From JAEUNJ01 sp052035955 (GTDB taxonomy: Bacteria > Pseudomonadota > Gammaproteobacteria > Burkholderiales > Rhodocyclaceae), in contig JBPOHD010000041.1 in the NCBI GenBank assembly GCA_052035955.1, positions 1 to 64,000 of the forward strand: DNA of 64,000 nucleotides. Direction: 5' to 3'. The position numbers were made by a program, and so were the translations under genes. Below, one piece after another: positions 14,347 through 23,006 of the stretch; position 1 is the stretch's first letter, and each line of letters opens with the position of its first letter. The notes below the pieces were generated by a model, which was not told where the DNA came from, ran no database searches, and was given only the letters and a program-made list of their open reading frames with translations.

Positions 14347-15852
14347 ATGGGCCACCATCGCGAACACGTCGCCGAGCGCGACCAGGACTTCTCGGACGTC
14401 GATCGTCCGGGACTCCTCGAGGAACTGGCGCGCATCCTGCCGCCGGCCAGCCTGTTGTCCGACCCGGAGGACCTGAAACCCTACGAGTGCGATGGCCTCT
14501 CGGCCTATCGGCGCGTACCCCTGGCGGTCGCCCTGCCCGAAGGCGAGGATCAGGTGGTCGCCGTGCTGAAGGCCTGCAATGGGAGGGGCGTTCCGGTGGT
14601 CGCCCGCGGCGCCGGCACCGGCCTGTCGGGGGGCGCGTTGCCCCATGCCGACGGCGTCGTCCTGAGCCTGGCCAAGATGAAGCGCATCCTGCACCTGGAC
14701 CCGGTGGCCCGGGTGGCCGTGGTGCAGCCGGGGGTGCGCAACCTGGCCATCTCCGAGGCGGCGGCGCCCTACGGCCTTTACTACGCGCCGGACCCCAGCT
14801 CCCAGATCGCCTGCACCATCGGCGGCAACGTGGCCGAGAACGCCGGCGGCGTCCATTGCCTCAAGTACGGCCTAACGGTGAACAACGTGCTGCGGGTGCG
14901 CGCCGTGACCATCGAGGGCGAGGTGGTGGAGTTAGGCAACCATGCGCTGGATGCGCCGGGCCTCGACCTGCTCGCCCTGATGATCGGCTCCGAGGGCCTG
15001 CTGGCGGTGGCCACGGAGGTGACCGTGAAGCTGGTGCCGAAGCCGGAGGTGGCCCAGGTGGTGATGGCCAGCTTCGACGACGTGGTCAAGGCCGGCGAGG
15101 CCGTCGCCGCCATCATCGCCGCCGGCATCGTCCCGGCCGGCCTGGAGATGATGGACAAGCCGGCCACGGCCGCCGTCGAGCCCTTCGTCAAGGCGGGTTA
15201 CGACCTGTCCGCCGCCGCCATCCTGCTCTGCGAGTCGGACGGCACGCCCGAGGAGGTGGCGGAGGAGATTGCCGCCATGCGGGCAGTACTGGAAAGGAGC
15301 GGTGCCACCGAGATCCGCGTCTCCGCCTCGGAGGCCGAGCGCCTGCGTTTCTGGGCCGGCCGCAAGGCCGCCTTTCCGGCGGCGGGCCGCGTCTCGCCCG
15401 ATTACTACTGCATGGACGGCACCATTCCCAAGAAGAGCCTGGCGGAGATGCTGACCGCCATCGTCGGCATGGAGAGCAAATACGGCCTGCGCTGCATGAA
15501 CGTCTTCCATGCCGGCGACGGCAACCTCCATCCGCTGATCCTCTACGATGCCAACACGCCCGGCGAACTGGAGCGCACCGAGGCCTTCGGGGCCGAGATC
15601 CTCGCCCTTTCAGTCAAGCTCGGCGGCACCATCACCGGCGAGCACGGGGTCGGCTTCGAGAAGATCAATTCCATGTGCGACCAGTTCGCCACGGAGGAAC
15701 TGCGCGCCTTCCACCGGGTCAAGGCGGCCTGGGATCCGGGCGGGCTGCTCAATCCAGGCAAGGCGGTGCCCTCGCTGCATCGCTGCGCCGAGTTCGGCCG
15801 CATGCACGTGCATGCCGGCGAACTGAAGTTCCCGGACATCGAGAGGTTCTGA
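14347..15852 (+). CDS. glcD: Glycolate oxidase subunit GlcD
   Basis: FAD-containing catalytic subunit of membrane-associated glycolate dehydrogenase, oxidising glycolate to glyoxylate. The 501-residue sequence has the PCMH-type FAD site (VARGAGTGLSGGALP near 95, then IGGNVAENAGGVHCLKYG) and the FAD-oxidase C-terminal domain with FHAGDGNLHPL and GEHGVGFEK. AAGGA precedes the ATG. Its stop shares a base with the glcE start (TGATG). A 134-base gap separates it from hyi and could hold a promoter. No GlcC regulator is nearby. Confidence 0.95.
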   Translation: MGHHREHVAERDQDFSDVDRPGLLEELARILPPASLLSDPEDLKPYECDGLSAYRRVPLAVALPEGEDQVVAVLKACNGRGVPVVARGAGTGLSGGALPHADGVVLSLAKMKRILHLDPVARVAVVQPGVRNLAISEAAAPYGLYYAPDPSSQIACTIGGNVAENAGGVHCLKYGLTVNNVLRVRAVTIEGEVVELGNHALDAPGLDLLALMIGSEGLLAVATEVTVKLVPKPEVAQVVMASFDDVVKAGEAVAAIIAAGIVPAGLEMMDKPATAAVEPFVKAGYDLSAAAILLCESDGTPEEVAEEIAAMRAVLERSGATEIRVSASEAERLRFWAGRKAAFPAAGRVSPDYYCMDGTIPKKSLAEMLTAIVGMESKYGLRCMNVFHAGDGNLHPLILYDANTPGELERTEAFGAEILALSVKLGGTITGEHGVGFEKINSMCDQFATEELRAFHRVKAAWDPGGLLNPGKAVPSLHRCAEFGRMHVHAGELKFPDIERF

Positions 15853-16913
15853 TGACCGACACGCTCTCCCTGTGGTCGGACCGCATCCGCGCCGCCGCGG
15901 CCGACGGGAGCGCCCTCTGCCTGCGCGGCGGGGGCAGCAAGGACTTCTACGGCGGCCCGCCGCGCGGCGAGGCCTTCGATACGCGGGCCCATGCCGGCAT
16001 CGTCGCCTACGAGCCGACGGAACTCTACGTGACCGCCCGCTGCGGCACGCCCCTGGTGGAACTGGAGGCCGTCCTGGCCGCGAAGGGCCAGTTCCTGGCC
16101 TTCGAGCCCCCGCGGTTCTCCGGGGCCACGGTCGGCGGCATGCTGGCGGCCGGCCTCTCGGGGCCCCGCCGGGCGGCCGCCGGGGCGGTGCGCGATTTCG
16201 TGCTCGGCGTGAAGCTCATCGACGGCGAGGGCCGCCTCCTCTCCTTCGGCGGCCAGGTCATGAAGAACGTGGCCGGCTACGACCTGTCCCGGCTCATGGC
16301 CGGCAGCATGGGATGCCTGGGCCTGATCGCCGAGGTGTCCCTGAAGGTCCTGCCGAAGCCCGTCGCGGAGGTGACGCTGCGCTTCGAGATGCCCCAGGCC
16401 AATGCCCTGGAGGCGCTCAACGCATGGGGCGGAAAGCCCCTGCCGGTGACCGCCTCCTGCTGGCAGGCCGGCCTGCTGACCTTGCGCCTTTCCGGTGCCC
16501 GGGCGGCCGTCCAGGCCGCCCGCGGCAAGCTCGGCGGCGAGGCCCTCGGCGAGGCCGAGGCGGCGGCCTTCTGGGAGGCACGACGGGACATTAGCGATGC
16601 CTTCTTCGCCGGTCCCGAGCCGCTCTGGCGCCTGTCGGTGCCCTCCGTCGCCCCGGTCCTGGACGAGGCCCAGTCGGTCGAGTGGGGCGGTGCCCAGCGC
16701 TGGTGGCGCAGCGGCCGGCCGGCCGCCGAGTTGCGTGCCCTGGCCGAAAGGGCAGGCGGCCACGCCACCCTGTTCCGGCGCGGCGGGCGAGGCGATGACG
16801 TGTTTCCCTTCCACCCGCCGGCACCGGCCATCCTGGGCCTGCACCGGCGCCTGAAGGAGGCCTTCGATCCGAAGGGCATCCTCAACCCCGGCCGCCTGAT
16901 GGCGGACCTCTGA
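15852..16913 (+). CDS. glcE: Glycolate oxidase FAD-binding subunit GlcE
   Basis: Second flavin-binding subunit of the glycolate oxidase complex, 353 residues, related to the N-terminal half of GlcD. FAD-site signatures are LCLRGGGSKDFYGG, GATVGGMLAAGLSG and VMKNVAGYDLSRLMAG. The C-terminus ends FDPKGILNPGRL, the conserved end of this family. One-base overlaps with both glcD and glcF show a single translationally coupled operon. Confidence 0.95.
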   Translation: MTDTLSLWSDRIRAAAADGSALCLRGGGSKDFYGGPPRGEAFDTRAHAGIVAYEPTELYVTARCGTPLVELEAVLAAKGQFLAFEPPRFSGATVGGMLAAGLSGPRRAAAGAVRDFVLGVKLIDGEGRLLSFGGQVMKNVAGYDLSRLMAGSMGCLGLIAEVSLKVLPKPVAEVTLRFEMPQANALEALNAWGGKPLPVTASCWQAGLLTLRLSGARAAVQAARGKLGGEALGEAEAAAFWEARRDISDAFFAGPEPLWRLSVPSVAPVLDEAQSVEWGGAQRWWRSGRPAAELRALAERAGGHATLFRRGGRGDDVFPFHPPAPAILGLHRRLKEAFDPKGILNPGRLMADL

Positions 16914-18145
16914 TGGAAACCCATCTCGCCGATTTCATCCGCCATACGGTGCCCGGCCGCGAGGCCGAAGAGATCCTCCGCAAGTGCGTGCATTGCGGTT
17001 TCTGCACGGCCACCTGCCCCACCTACCAGCTGCTGGGCGATGAACTGGACGGTCCCCGGGGGCGCATCTACCTGATCAAGCAGGTGCTGGAGGGCGCGGA
17101 GCCGACCGAGAAGACGCGCCTGCACCTGGACCGCTGCCTGACCTGCCGTTCCTGCGAAACCACCTGCCCGTCCGGCGTGCGCTATTCGCGCCTGCTCGAC
17201 ATCGGGCGGGAGGTGGTGGCCGGGAAGGTGCCGCGCCAGGGCCAGGACGCCATGACCCGGGCCGGCCTGCGGACGCTGCTGCCGCGACCGGCCGTCTTCG
17301 GTCCCCTGATGCGCATGGGGCAGGCCTTCCGCGGCCTGCTGCCCGGCCCCCTGGCCGCCAAGATCCACCCACGCACGCCGCCCAAGGGGCGGCCGGCCAG
17401 GCTGCACCGCCGGCGCATGCTGATGCTGGAGGGCTGCGTGCAGCCGTCCATGATGCCCAACGTCAATGCGGCGACGGCCCGGGTACTGGACCGGCTCGGC
17501 ATCTCGATCGTCGATGCGGCGAAGGCGGGCTGCTGCGGTGCCGTTTCCTTCCACCTGGATGACGCCGAGGGCGCCCGCCAGGCCGCCCGCCGCAACATCG
17601 ACGCCTGGTGGCCGGCCATCGAGGCCGGCGCCGAGGCCATCGTCATGACGGCCTCGGGCTGCGGCGCCCACGTGCGCGAATACGCCCACCTGCTGCAGGA
17701 CGACCCCCATTACGCCCTCAAGGCGGCCCGGGTGACGCTGCTCACCCGGGACGTGTCCGAGGTGGTGTCGGCCGAGGCGGCCGAATTGCGCCGGCTGCTG
17801 GCGGAAAGGCCGCGCGATCCGGTGCGGGTGGCCTTCCATGCCCCCTGCACGCTGCACCACGGGCAGCAGATCCGCGGCGTCGTGGAGGACCTGCTGGCCG
17901 CCGCCGGGGCCGACCTGGCGCCGGTGGCCGACGGGCACCTGTGCTGCGGGTCGGCGGGGACCTATTCCGTGTTGCAGGAGGCCATCTCCCTGCAGTTGCG
18001 CCAGAACAAGCTGGCCGCCCTCGGCGCCGGCCGACCGGCGGAGATCCTCAGCGCCAATGTCGGATGCATTGCCCACCTGCAGGCCGGGACGCAGATGCGC
18101 GTGCGCCACTGGATCGAATTCCTGGAGGAAAGGCTGGATTCCTGA
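16913..18145 (+). CDS. glcF: Glycolate oxidase iron-sulfur subunit GlcF
   Basis: Iron-sulfur subunit carrying electrons from the flavin subunits toward the quinone pool, 410 residues. Two 4Fe-4S clusters are indicated by C25/C28/C31/C35 and C75/C78/C81/C85 (CVHCGFCTATC and CLTCRSCETTC). Two CCG motifs follow (GCCGAVSFH and CCGSAGTYS), typical of the GlpC/HdrB cysteine-rich domain. The start overlaps the glcE stop by one base. The next gene starts one base after its stop codon, so co-transcription with the HDOD gene is likely. Confidence 0.95.
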   Translation: METHLADFIRHTVPGREAEEILRKCVHCGFCTATCPTYQLLGDELDGPRGRIYLIKQVLEGAEPTEKTRLHLDRCLTCRSCETTCPSGVRYSRLLDIGREVVAGKVPRQGQDAMTRAGLRTLLPRPAVFGPLMRMGQAFRGLLPGPLAAKIHPRTPPKGRPARLHRRRMLMLEGCVQPSMMPNVNAATARVLDRLGISIVDAAKAGCCGAVSFHLDDAEGARQAARRNIDAWWPAIEAGAEAIVMTASGCGAHVREYAHLLQDDPHYALKAARVTLLTRDVSEVVSAEAAELRRLLAERPRDPVRVAFHAPCTLHHGQQIRGVVEDLLAAAGADLAPVADGHLCCGSAGTYSVLQEAISLQLRQNKLAALGAGRPAEILSANVGCIAHLQAGTQMRVRHWIEFLEERLDS

Positions 18146-18146
18146 C

Positions 18147-18992
18147 ATGTCCGCCGAGGAAGGCGCCGCCCTCGCCGAACTGGTTTCCAAGGGCATCAAG
18201 ATTCCGCCCCAGCCGGCCGTGCTGGTGGAGCTTCAGAAGAAGCTCCAGTCCGACGACTACGATGTCCGCAGCCTGGCCCGCATCATTGCCCAGGATCCCG
18301 GCATCGCCGCCATGCTCTTCCGGGCGGCCCGCTCGCCGGTCTTCGCCCGCGGCAAGAAAATGGAATCCCTGGACCAGGTGCTGATGGTCATCGGCGTCAA
18401 GCAGACCTTCAACCTGGTCCAGGCCATGGCCCTGTCGGCGGCCCTGTCAGACGGCACCCGCAAGGCCTTCGAGATCTTCTGGGAGCGATCCCGCGACGTG
18501 GCGCAGATGGCCGCCATCATCGCCCGCGACCGGGTCTCCATCTGCAACGTCTTTCCAGACCAGGCCTACATGGCCGGCATCTTCCACGAGTGCGGCGTGC
18601 CGGTGCTGATGCAGCGCTTTCCGGACTACTGCGGTGCCCTGCGCCTGGACGATGCCTGCTGCTGGCCGAACCTGATGGAGGAGGACCGCCGATTCGACCT
18701 GGACCACTGCTCGGTGGGCTACCTGGTGGCCCGCCACTGGGGCCTGCCGGATTTCGTCTGCGCGGCGGTGCGCTACCACCACGATCTGCCTCGGGACGAA
18801 CTGGGGGCGGTATGCACCCTGGTCGCCATCCTCCAGCTCGGCATCCATTTCTACCACCGCGTCCACCACGTGCCCGATCCCCTCTGGGACAAGATCGGGC
18901 CGGCCGTGCTGACCGAACTGGGCATCCATGCCGACGACGAGGAGGGTTATTTCGAGGAGATGGCCGACCTGTTCCACGCAGCGGCCGGGTGA
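18147..18992 (+). CDS. HDOD domain protein
   Basis: A 281-residue single-domain HDOD protein. The start IKIPPQPAVLVELQKKL and the IIAQDPGIAAMLFRAA segment are characteristic, as are MAGIFHECGVPVLMQ and HCSVGYLVARHWGLP. HDOD domains resemble HD phosphohydrolases but usually lack the metal residues and act in signalling. No receiver, EAL or GGDEF partner domain is fused. The gene lies one base after glcF and four before an acyl-CoA synthetase, suggesting a shared transcript, but a role in glycolate or acyl-CoA metabolism is not evident. Confidence 0.88.
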   Translation: MSAEEGAALAELVSKGIKIPPQPAVLVELQKKLQSDDYDVRSLARIIAQDPGIAAMLFRAARSPVFARGKKMESLDQVLMVIGVKQTFNLVQAMALSAALSDGTRKAFEIFWERSRDVAQMAAIIARDRVSICNVFPDQAYMAGIFHECGVPVLMQRFPDYCGALRLDDACCWPNLMEEDRRFDLDHCSVGYLVARHWGLPDFVCAAVRYHHDLPRDELGAVCTLVAILQLGIHFYHRVHHVPDPLWDKIGPAVLTELGIHADDEEGYFEEMADLFHAAAG

Positions 18993-18996
18993 GCGC

Positions 18997-20694
18997 ATGA
19001 ATCCGCCCGACACCCTCGGCGTGCCCGACGGCAGGGCCCGTTCCTGGGATGACCTGTGGGCGGGCTTCCGCTGGCAGGTGCCGGAACGCTACAACATCGC
19101 CCGCCAGTGCTGCGGACGTTGGGCCGGGGAGCGCTCCCGCTTCGCCCTCTACTACGAGGACGAGTCCGGCCACCGGGAGGCCTGGACCTTCTGGGACATC
19201 CAGCGGGAGGCCAACCGCCTGTCCAACGTGCTCGGCGCCATGGGCGTGATGCGCGGCGACCGGGTGGCCATCATCCTGCCCCAGCGGCCCGAGACCGGGG
19301 TCGCCCACATGGCCTGCTACCAGATGGGGGCGGTCGCCCTGCCCCTGTCCCATCTCTTCGGACCGGAGGCCCTGGAGTACCGCCTGTCCCACGCCGAGGC
19401 CCGCGTCGCGATCGTGGACGAGACCACCCTGGAGAAACTGGCGCCGGTGCGGGAACGACTGCCCGGCCTGCGCCACGTGATCGGCGTTGGCGGCGCCCGC
19501 GAGTCCTGGGTCCGGGAGTGGACGCGGCTGACGCCCCTGGCGTCGACGCGGTTCAATGCCGTGGATACCTCGGCGGAGGACCCGGCCCTGATCATCTACA
19601 CCTCGGGAACGACAGGCAATCCCAAGGGCGCCCTGATGGCCCAGCGCACCCTGCTCGGCAACCTGCCGGGCTTCACCTGCTCCCACGACTTCTACCCGCG
19701 GGACGGGGATATGTTCTGGTCGCCCGCCGACTGGGCCTGGACCGGCGGCCTCTTCGACGCGCTGCTGCCGGCCTGGAACTTCGGCCAGCCCATCCTCGGT
19801 TACCGCGGCCGCTTCGACCCGGAGAAGGCCTACTGGCTGATCGAGCGTTACGGCGTGCGCAATGCCTTCCTCTTCCCCACCGCCCTGAAGATGATGATGA
19901 AGGCGGTGGCGAAGCCCGCCGCGGCCTACGACCTGTCCCTGCGCTCCATCATGAGCGGCGGCGAGGCGGTCGGCGAGGCGGTGTTCGAATGGGCCCGGGG
20001 GGAACTGGGCGTCACCATCAACGAGATCTTCGGCCAGACGGAAATCAACTACGTGGTCGGCGGCTGCGGCTCGGTCTATGCACCGAAGCCGGGGGCCATG
20101 GGCCGGCCCTATCCGGGCCACCGGGTGGCGATACTCGATGACGAAGGCAACCCCGTGGCGCCGGGCGAGGCCGGCGAGGTCTGCGTGCAGCGGGCCTGCC
20201 AGGGCGTGCGCGATCCGGTGTTCCTGCTGGAATACTGGAAGAACCCGCAGGCGACCGCCGACAAGTTCCATGGCACGGGCGACGCGGCCTGGGGCCGCAC
20301 CGGCGACATGGCGCGCCAGGACGAGGACGGCTATCTCTGGTACGACGGCCGCAGCGACGACGTGATCAAGAGCGCCGGCTACCGCATCGGGCCGGCCGAG
20401 ATCGAGAACTGCCTGGTCCGCCACCCGGCGGTCGCGAATGCGGCGGTCATCGGCGTGCCGGACGCCACGCGCGGCGCGGCGATCAAGGCCTATGTGGTCC
20501 TGCAGCCCGGGCGGCAGGCGTCCGTGGCGCTGGAGGCCGAACTCCAGTCCCATGTGCGACAATCCCTCGCGCCCTATGAGGTGCCGAGGCAGGTGGCCTT
20601 CATCGAGGCCCTGCCGATGACCACGACGGGCAAGGTGCAGCGCAAGGTCCTGCGGGAGCGCAATGGCGCGGCAGGGCGGCAAGGGGAGGCATGA
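18997..20694 (+). CDS. AMP-forming acyl-CoA synthetase
   Basis: ANL-superfamily ligase of 565 residues that activates a carboxylic acid to its acyl-CoA with ATP. Core motifs are the P-loop YTSGTTGNPKGA, FGQTEINYV, YWKNPQAT, the hinge region WYDGRSDDVIKSAGYRIGP and the C-terminal catalytic lysine in TTTGKVQRKVL. Sequence features (SPADWAWTGG, acetyl/medium-chain type) suit acetate-to-medium-chain substrates; exact specificity cannot be read. It starts four bases after the HDOD gene and overlaps the following small gene by four bases. Confidence 0.9.
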   Translation: MNPPDTLGVPDGRARSWDDLWAGFRWQVPERYNIARQCCGRWAGERSRFALYYEDESGHREAWTFWDIQREANRLSNVLGAMGVMRGDRVAIILPQRPETGVAHMACYQMGAVALPLSHLFGPEALEYRLSHAEARVAIVDETTLEKLAPVRERLPGLRHVIGVGGARESWVREWTRLTPLASTRFNAVDTSAEDPALIIYTSGTTGNPKGALMAQRTLLGNLPGFTCSHDFYPRDGDMFWSPADWAWTGGLFDALLPAWNFGQPILGYRGRFDPEKAYWLIERYGVRNAFLFPTALKMMMKAVAKPAAAYDLSLRSIMSGGEAVGEAVFEWARGELGVTINEIFGQTEINYVVGGCGSVYAPKPGAMGRPYPGHRVAILDDEGNPVAPGEAGEVCVQRACQGVRDPVFLLEYWKNPQATADKFHGTGDAAWGRTGDMARQDEDGYLWYDGRSDDVIKSAGYRIGPAEIENCLVRHPAVANAAVIGVPDATRGAAIKAYVVLQPGRQASVALEAELQSHVRQSLAPYEVPRQVAFIEALPMTTTGKVQRKVLRERNGAAGRQGEA

Positions 20695-20948
20695 GCATGA
20701 CCGAAGAACGACCGTCGGACGGTGACCGGCGGGTCAACCGGCGCCTGCGGGAGATATTCGCGCAGGCCTACGACGTCCTGGAACCCTTTTTCGATCCGAA
20801 GAACGACTGGGGAGGACATGGCCACGAGCACCTGGCCTACCGGGCCGTGCACGAGGCGTTTCCGGAATTGACGGGGGAGCAGGTGTTCGTCCTGGTCGCC
20901 GCCGCCAAGCGGGTGTTCGGCAGCGGCGGGAAACCGGCGCCGCCGTAA
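20691..20948 (+). CDS. Small protein downstream of acyl-CoA synthetase
   Basis: An 85-residue cytosolic protein starting within the stop of the acyl-CoA synthetase (ATGA overlap). Notable segments are LREIFAQAYDVLEPFFDPKN and WGGHGHEHLAYRAVHEAFPE, with a Gly/His-rich centre. No known domain is recognised. Translational coupling to the synthetase makes it a real gene. It may be an accessory factor, but this is not supported beyond position. It converges on the MaoC-like gene. Confidence 0.7.
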   Translation: MSMTEERPSDGDRRVNRRLREIFAQAYDVLEPFFDPKNDWGGHGHEHLAYRAVHEAFPELTGEQVFVLVAAAKRVFGSGGKPAPP

Positions 20949-20955
20949 GCGCCGA

Positions 20956-21390
20956 TCAGGCGTTGCGCACCAGGATCTTGCCTTCGGCCGTCGCGACGAC
21001 GACCTCGTCCTGGTTGGTGCAGCGCCCGTCGAGGGTGACGACGCCGCCGTTCCACTTCGGCTTGTCTTCCCGCGCCGTCACCACCCAGCTGACCGACAGG
21101 GTGTCCCCCGCCCTCACCGGCGCCGTGAAGCGCACGTGGTGCTCGACGTAGGCCAGGGCCGTGCCGTGGAAGATCATCCCCAGCTGCGCGGCCAGCACGT
21201 TGCTGGTCAGGTAGCCATGGGCGACGCGGCCCTTGAAGTGCGAGGATGCCGCGAAGCCCTCGTTGATGTGCAGGGGGTTGAAGTCGCCGAACAGGCCGGC
21301 CCCCAGCACGATGTGGGTTTCCGTGAGGGTCATCCCCGAATCGAAGCGGTCGCCCATGGCGACCTGGTCGTAGCCTCGCCCGATCTGCAT
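20956..21390 (-). CDS. MaoC-like hotdog-fold hydratase
   Basis: A 144-residue hotdog-fold protein of the MaoC/R-specific enoyl-CoA hydratase group. The hydratase signature FGDFNPLHINEGFA (Asp and His of the catalytic pair) is near residues 34-48, followed by VAHGYLTSNVLAAQ. It probably hydrates an enoyl-CoA. The longer open frame upstream is antisense-biased, and the ATG at 21390 fits the family N-terminus (IGRGYDQVAMGDRF). It begins nine bases after the TpsB stop, so it may be read through from the secretion operon, though the functions appear unrelated. Confidence 0.85.
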   Translation of the reverse strand: MQIGRGYDQVAMGDRFDSGMTLTETHIVLGAGLFGDFNPLHINEGFAASSHFKGRVAHGYLTSNVLAAQLGMIFHGTALAYVEHHVRFTAPVRAGDTLSVSWVVTAREDKPKWNGGVVTLDGRCTNQDEVVVATAEGKILVRNA

Positions 21391-21398
21391 GCCGGCTC

Positions 21399-23006
21399 CT
21401 AGAAGCGGTAGACCACCGACAGGTGGCCGCGGAAGTTGTACTTGTCGGTCCCCCCGGTGACGCCGTAGAGGACGTGGCCGGCATCGAGCTTGACCGACAG
21501 GTTGCGCTGGGGTGTCCAGCGCAGCCCGGCGCCTATCGTGGCCACGCTCTCGGCGCCCCGCTCGCCGACCGCGGTGACGATGTTCTTCGCCTGGCCGAGA
21601 TCGACGAACACGATGGGTTGCAGGTCCTCCAGGGGCTTCGGCGTGGCCAGCTCGAAGCTGAGGGTCTGGCCCCGGTCCCCGGCGAACTCGCGTTCCGTCA
21701 GGCCGCGGACCGAATTGGCGCCGCCGATGCCGAACTGTTCCCCCTGGACCACGGCACGGCGTGAGTCCTGGCCGCGCAGGCGCGTGGTCAGGGTCCAGTC
21801 GGGCGCCAGGGCGACGCTCATGTCGATGCCATAGCGGAGGATGCGGAAGCGGCGCACCGCGTCCTGGCGGTTCGCCACGGTCGCCTGCTCCGTGTTGTGG
21901 GCGCCGCCACGCAGGTTGGTGGCTGCCTCGAGGTAGAAGCCCAGGCCTCCCCAGAGGGCATCCAGGCGACCGTTGTAGCGCAGGGTCAGGGGGCGGGTCC
22001 GGTAGGGCGGCGCGCCCAGCGGCGTTCCGAGGGCGGTCACCCGGTTGTCGAACAGCTTGTCCTCGATCGATACGGTCAGCCGCTGGCTGTAGTCGCCGAT
22101 CCGGTCGAGCAGATGCACGTAGCTGAGGCCCATGAACTCGCCGCGGCCATTGACGTCGAAGGTGTCCGCGACCCGCCCGGCGTCCACGTCCGAATTGACG
22201 TAGAAGGCAGACAGGGAGCCTCCCAGGGCATAAAAGGGAATCCGGTAGTTCAAGCCGTATTGCCGCACCTGGTCGAGCTTCTCCGGCGAGGTCGTGTAGC
22301 TGGCGCTCACCACGTGGTCCAGCCCCCACAGATTGCCCCACTGGTAGCCGGCCGTCAGGCGGCTTTCACCCGTCTGCCGGTTGCCGGTGTTGGAAAAGCT
22401 CAGATAGCCCTGGTCCGGATCGGCGTCGCTGACCCGGATCTCCGCGTCGACGGTATCCGGTGCGCTTCCTTCCTTCATCGTCAGGCCGTAGAAATGGGCC
22501 GGATGCTCGTTGGCCAGGGCCAGGGCCCGGCCGAGGGTTTCCATGTCCGGCGATTCGCCGGGCGTCAGGCCGGGCAGGGTGGCCAGGACCTCCTCCCGGC
22601 TGAAGAACTGGTTGCCCTTGACGGCGACCTCGCCAACCGTGAAATGGACGATGCGGAGGGCGACCACGCCGCCGTCGGGGGTCTGGGGCGGCACGCTGAC
22701 CCGGTGGAAGCTGTAGCCCGCTTCCTTCAGGGCCTGCTCCAGGGCGTCGGCCGCTGCCTCGATGCCGGCGATGCCATGGTGTTCGCCGAGAAAAGGCTGG
22801 AGGATGGCGGCGGTCTGCTCCGCGGTCAGCGGATTCGTTCCCTCGACCCGATAGGCGGACACGGTGAGGCTGACCTCCGGCACGGCCGGCGCCGCCCCCT
22901 GGGCCGAGGCGGTCCCGGCCGCCAGGGCCAGGAGGAGGATCGCGGGGATTTGCCGGGTGGCGAAGCGGGGCATCTTCATGGGCGGTTCACATTTCGCATT
23001 CGTCAT
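21399..23006 (-). CDS. TpsB outer-membrane translocator (ShlB/FhaC family)
   Basis: Two-partner secretion pore that exports the adjacent FHA-like protein. It has a signal peptide (LLLALAAGTASA), a POTRA-type periplasmic region (residues about 40-190, TVGEVAVKGNQFFSREEVL) and a C-terminal 16-strand-type barrel. The barrel contains the conserved GIGGANSVRGLTEREFAGD loop motif (VRGF-like) and ends in VVYRF, a typical outer-membrane C-terminus. At 535 residues it is normal for the family. The ATG at 23006 overlaps the end of the FecR gene by 20 bases; an alternative start at 22979 (MKMPRF) would come eight bases after that stop and is equally likely. Confidence 0.92.
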   Translation of the reverse strand: MTNAKCEPPMKMPRFATRQIPAILLLALAAGTASAQGAAPAVPEVSLTVSAYRVEGTNPLTAEQTAAILQPFLGEHHGIAGIEAAADALEQALKEAGYSFHRVSVPPQTPDGGVVALRIVHFTVGEVAVKGNQFFSREEVLATLPGLTPGESPDMETLGRALALANEHPAHFYGLTMKEGSAPDTVDAEIRVSDADPDQGYLSFSNTGNRQTGESRLTAGYQWGNLWGLDHVVSASYTTSPEKLDQVRQYGLNYRIPFYALGGSLSAFYVNSDVDAGRVADTFDVNGRGEFMGLSYVHLLDRIGDYSQRLTVSIEDKLFDNRVTALGTPLGAPPYRTRPLTLRYNGRLDALWGGLGFYLEAATNLRGGAHNTEQATVANRQDAVRRFRILRYGIDMSVALAPDWTLTTRLRGQDSRRAVVQGEQFGIGGANSVRGLTEREFAGDRGQTLSFELATPKPLEDLQPIVFVDLGQAKNIVTAVGERGAESVATIGAGLRWTPQRNLSVKLDAGHVLYGVTGGTDKYNFRGHLSVVYRF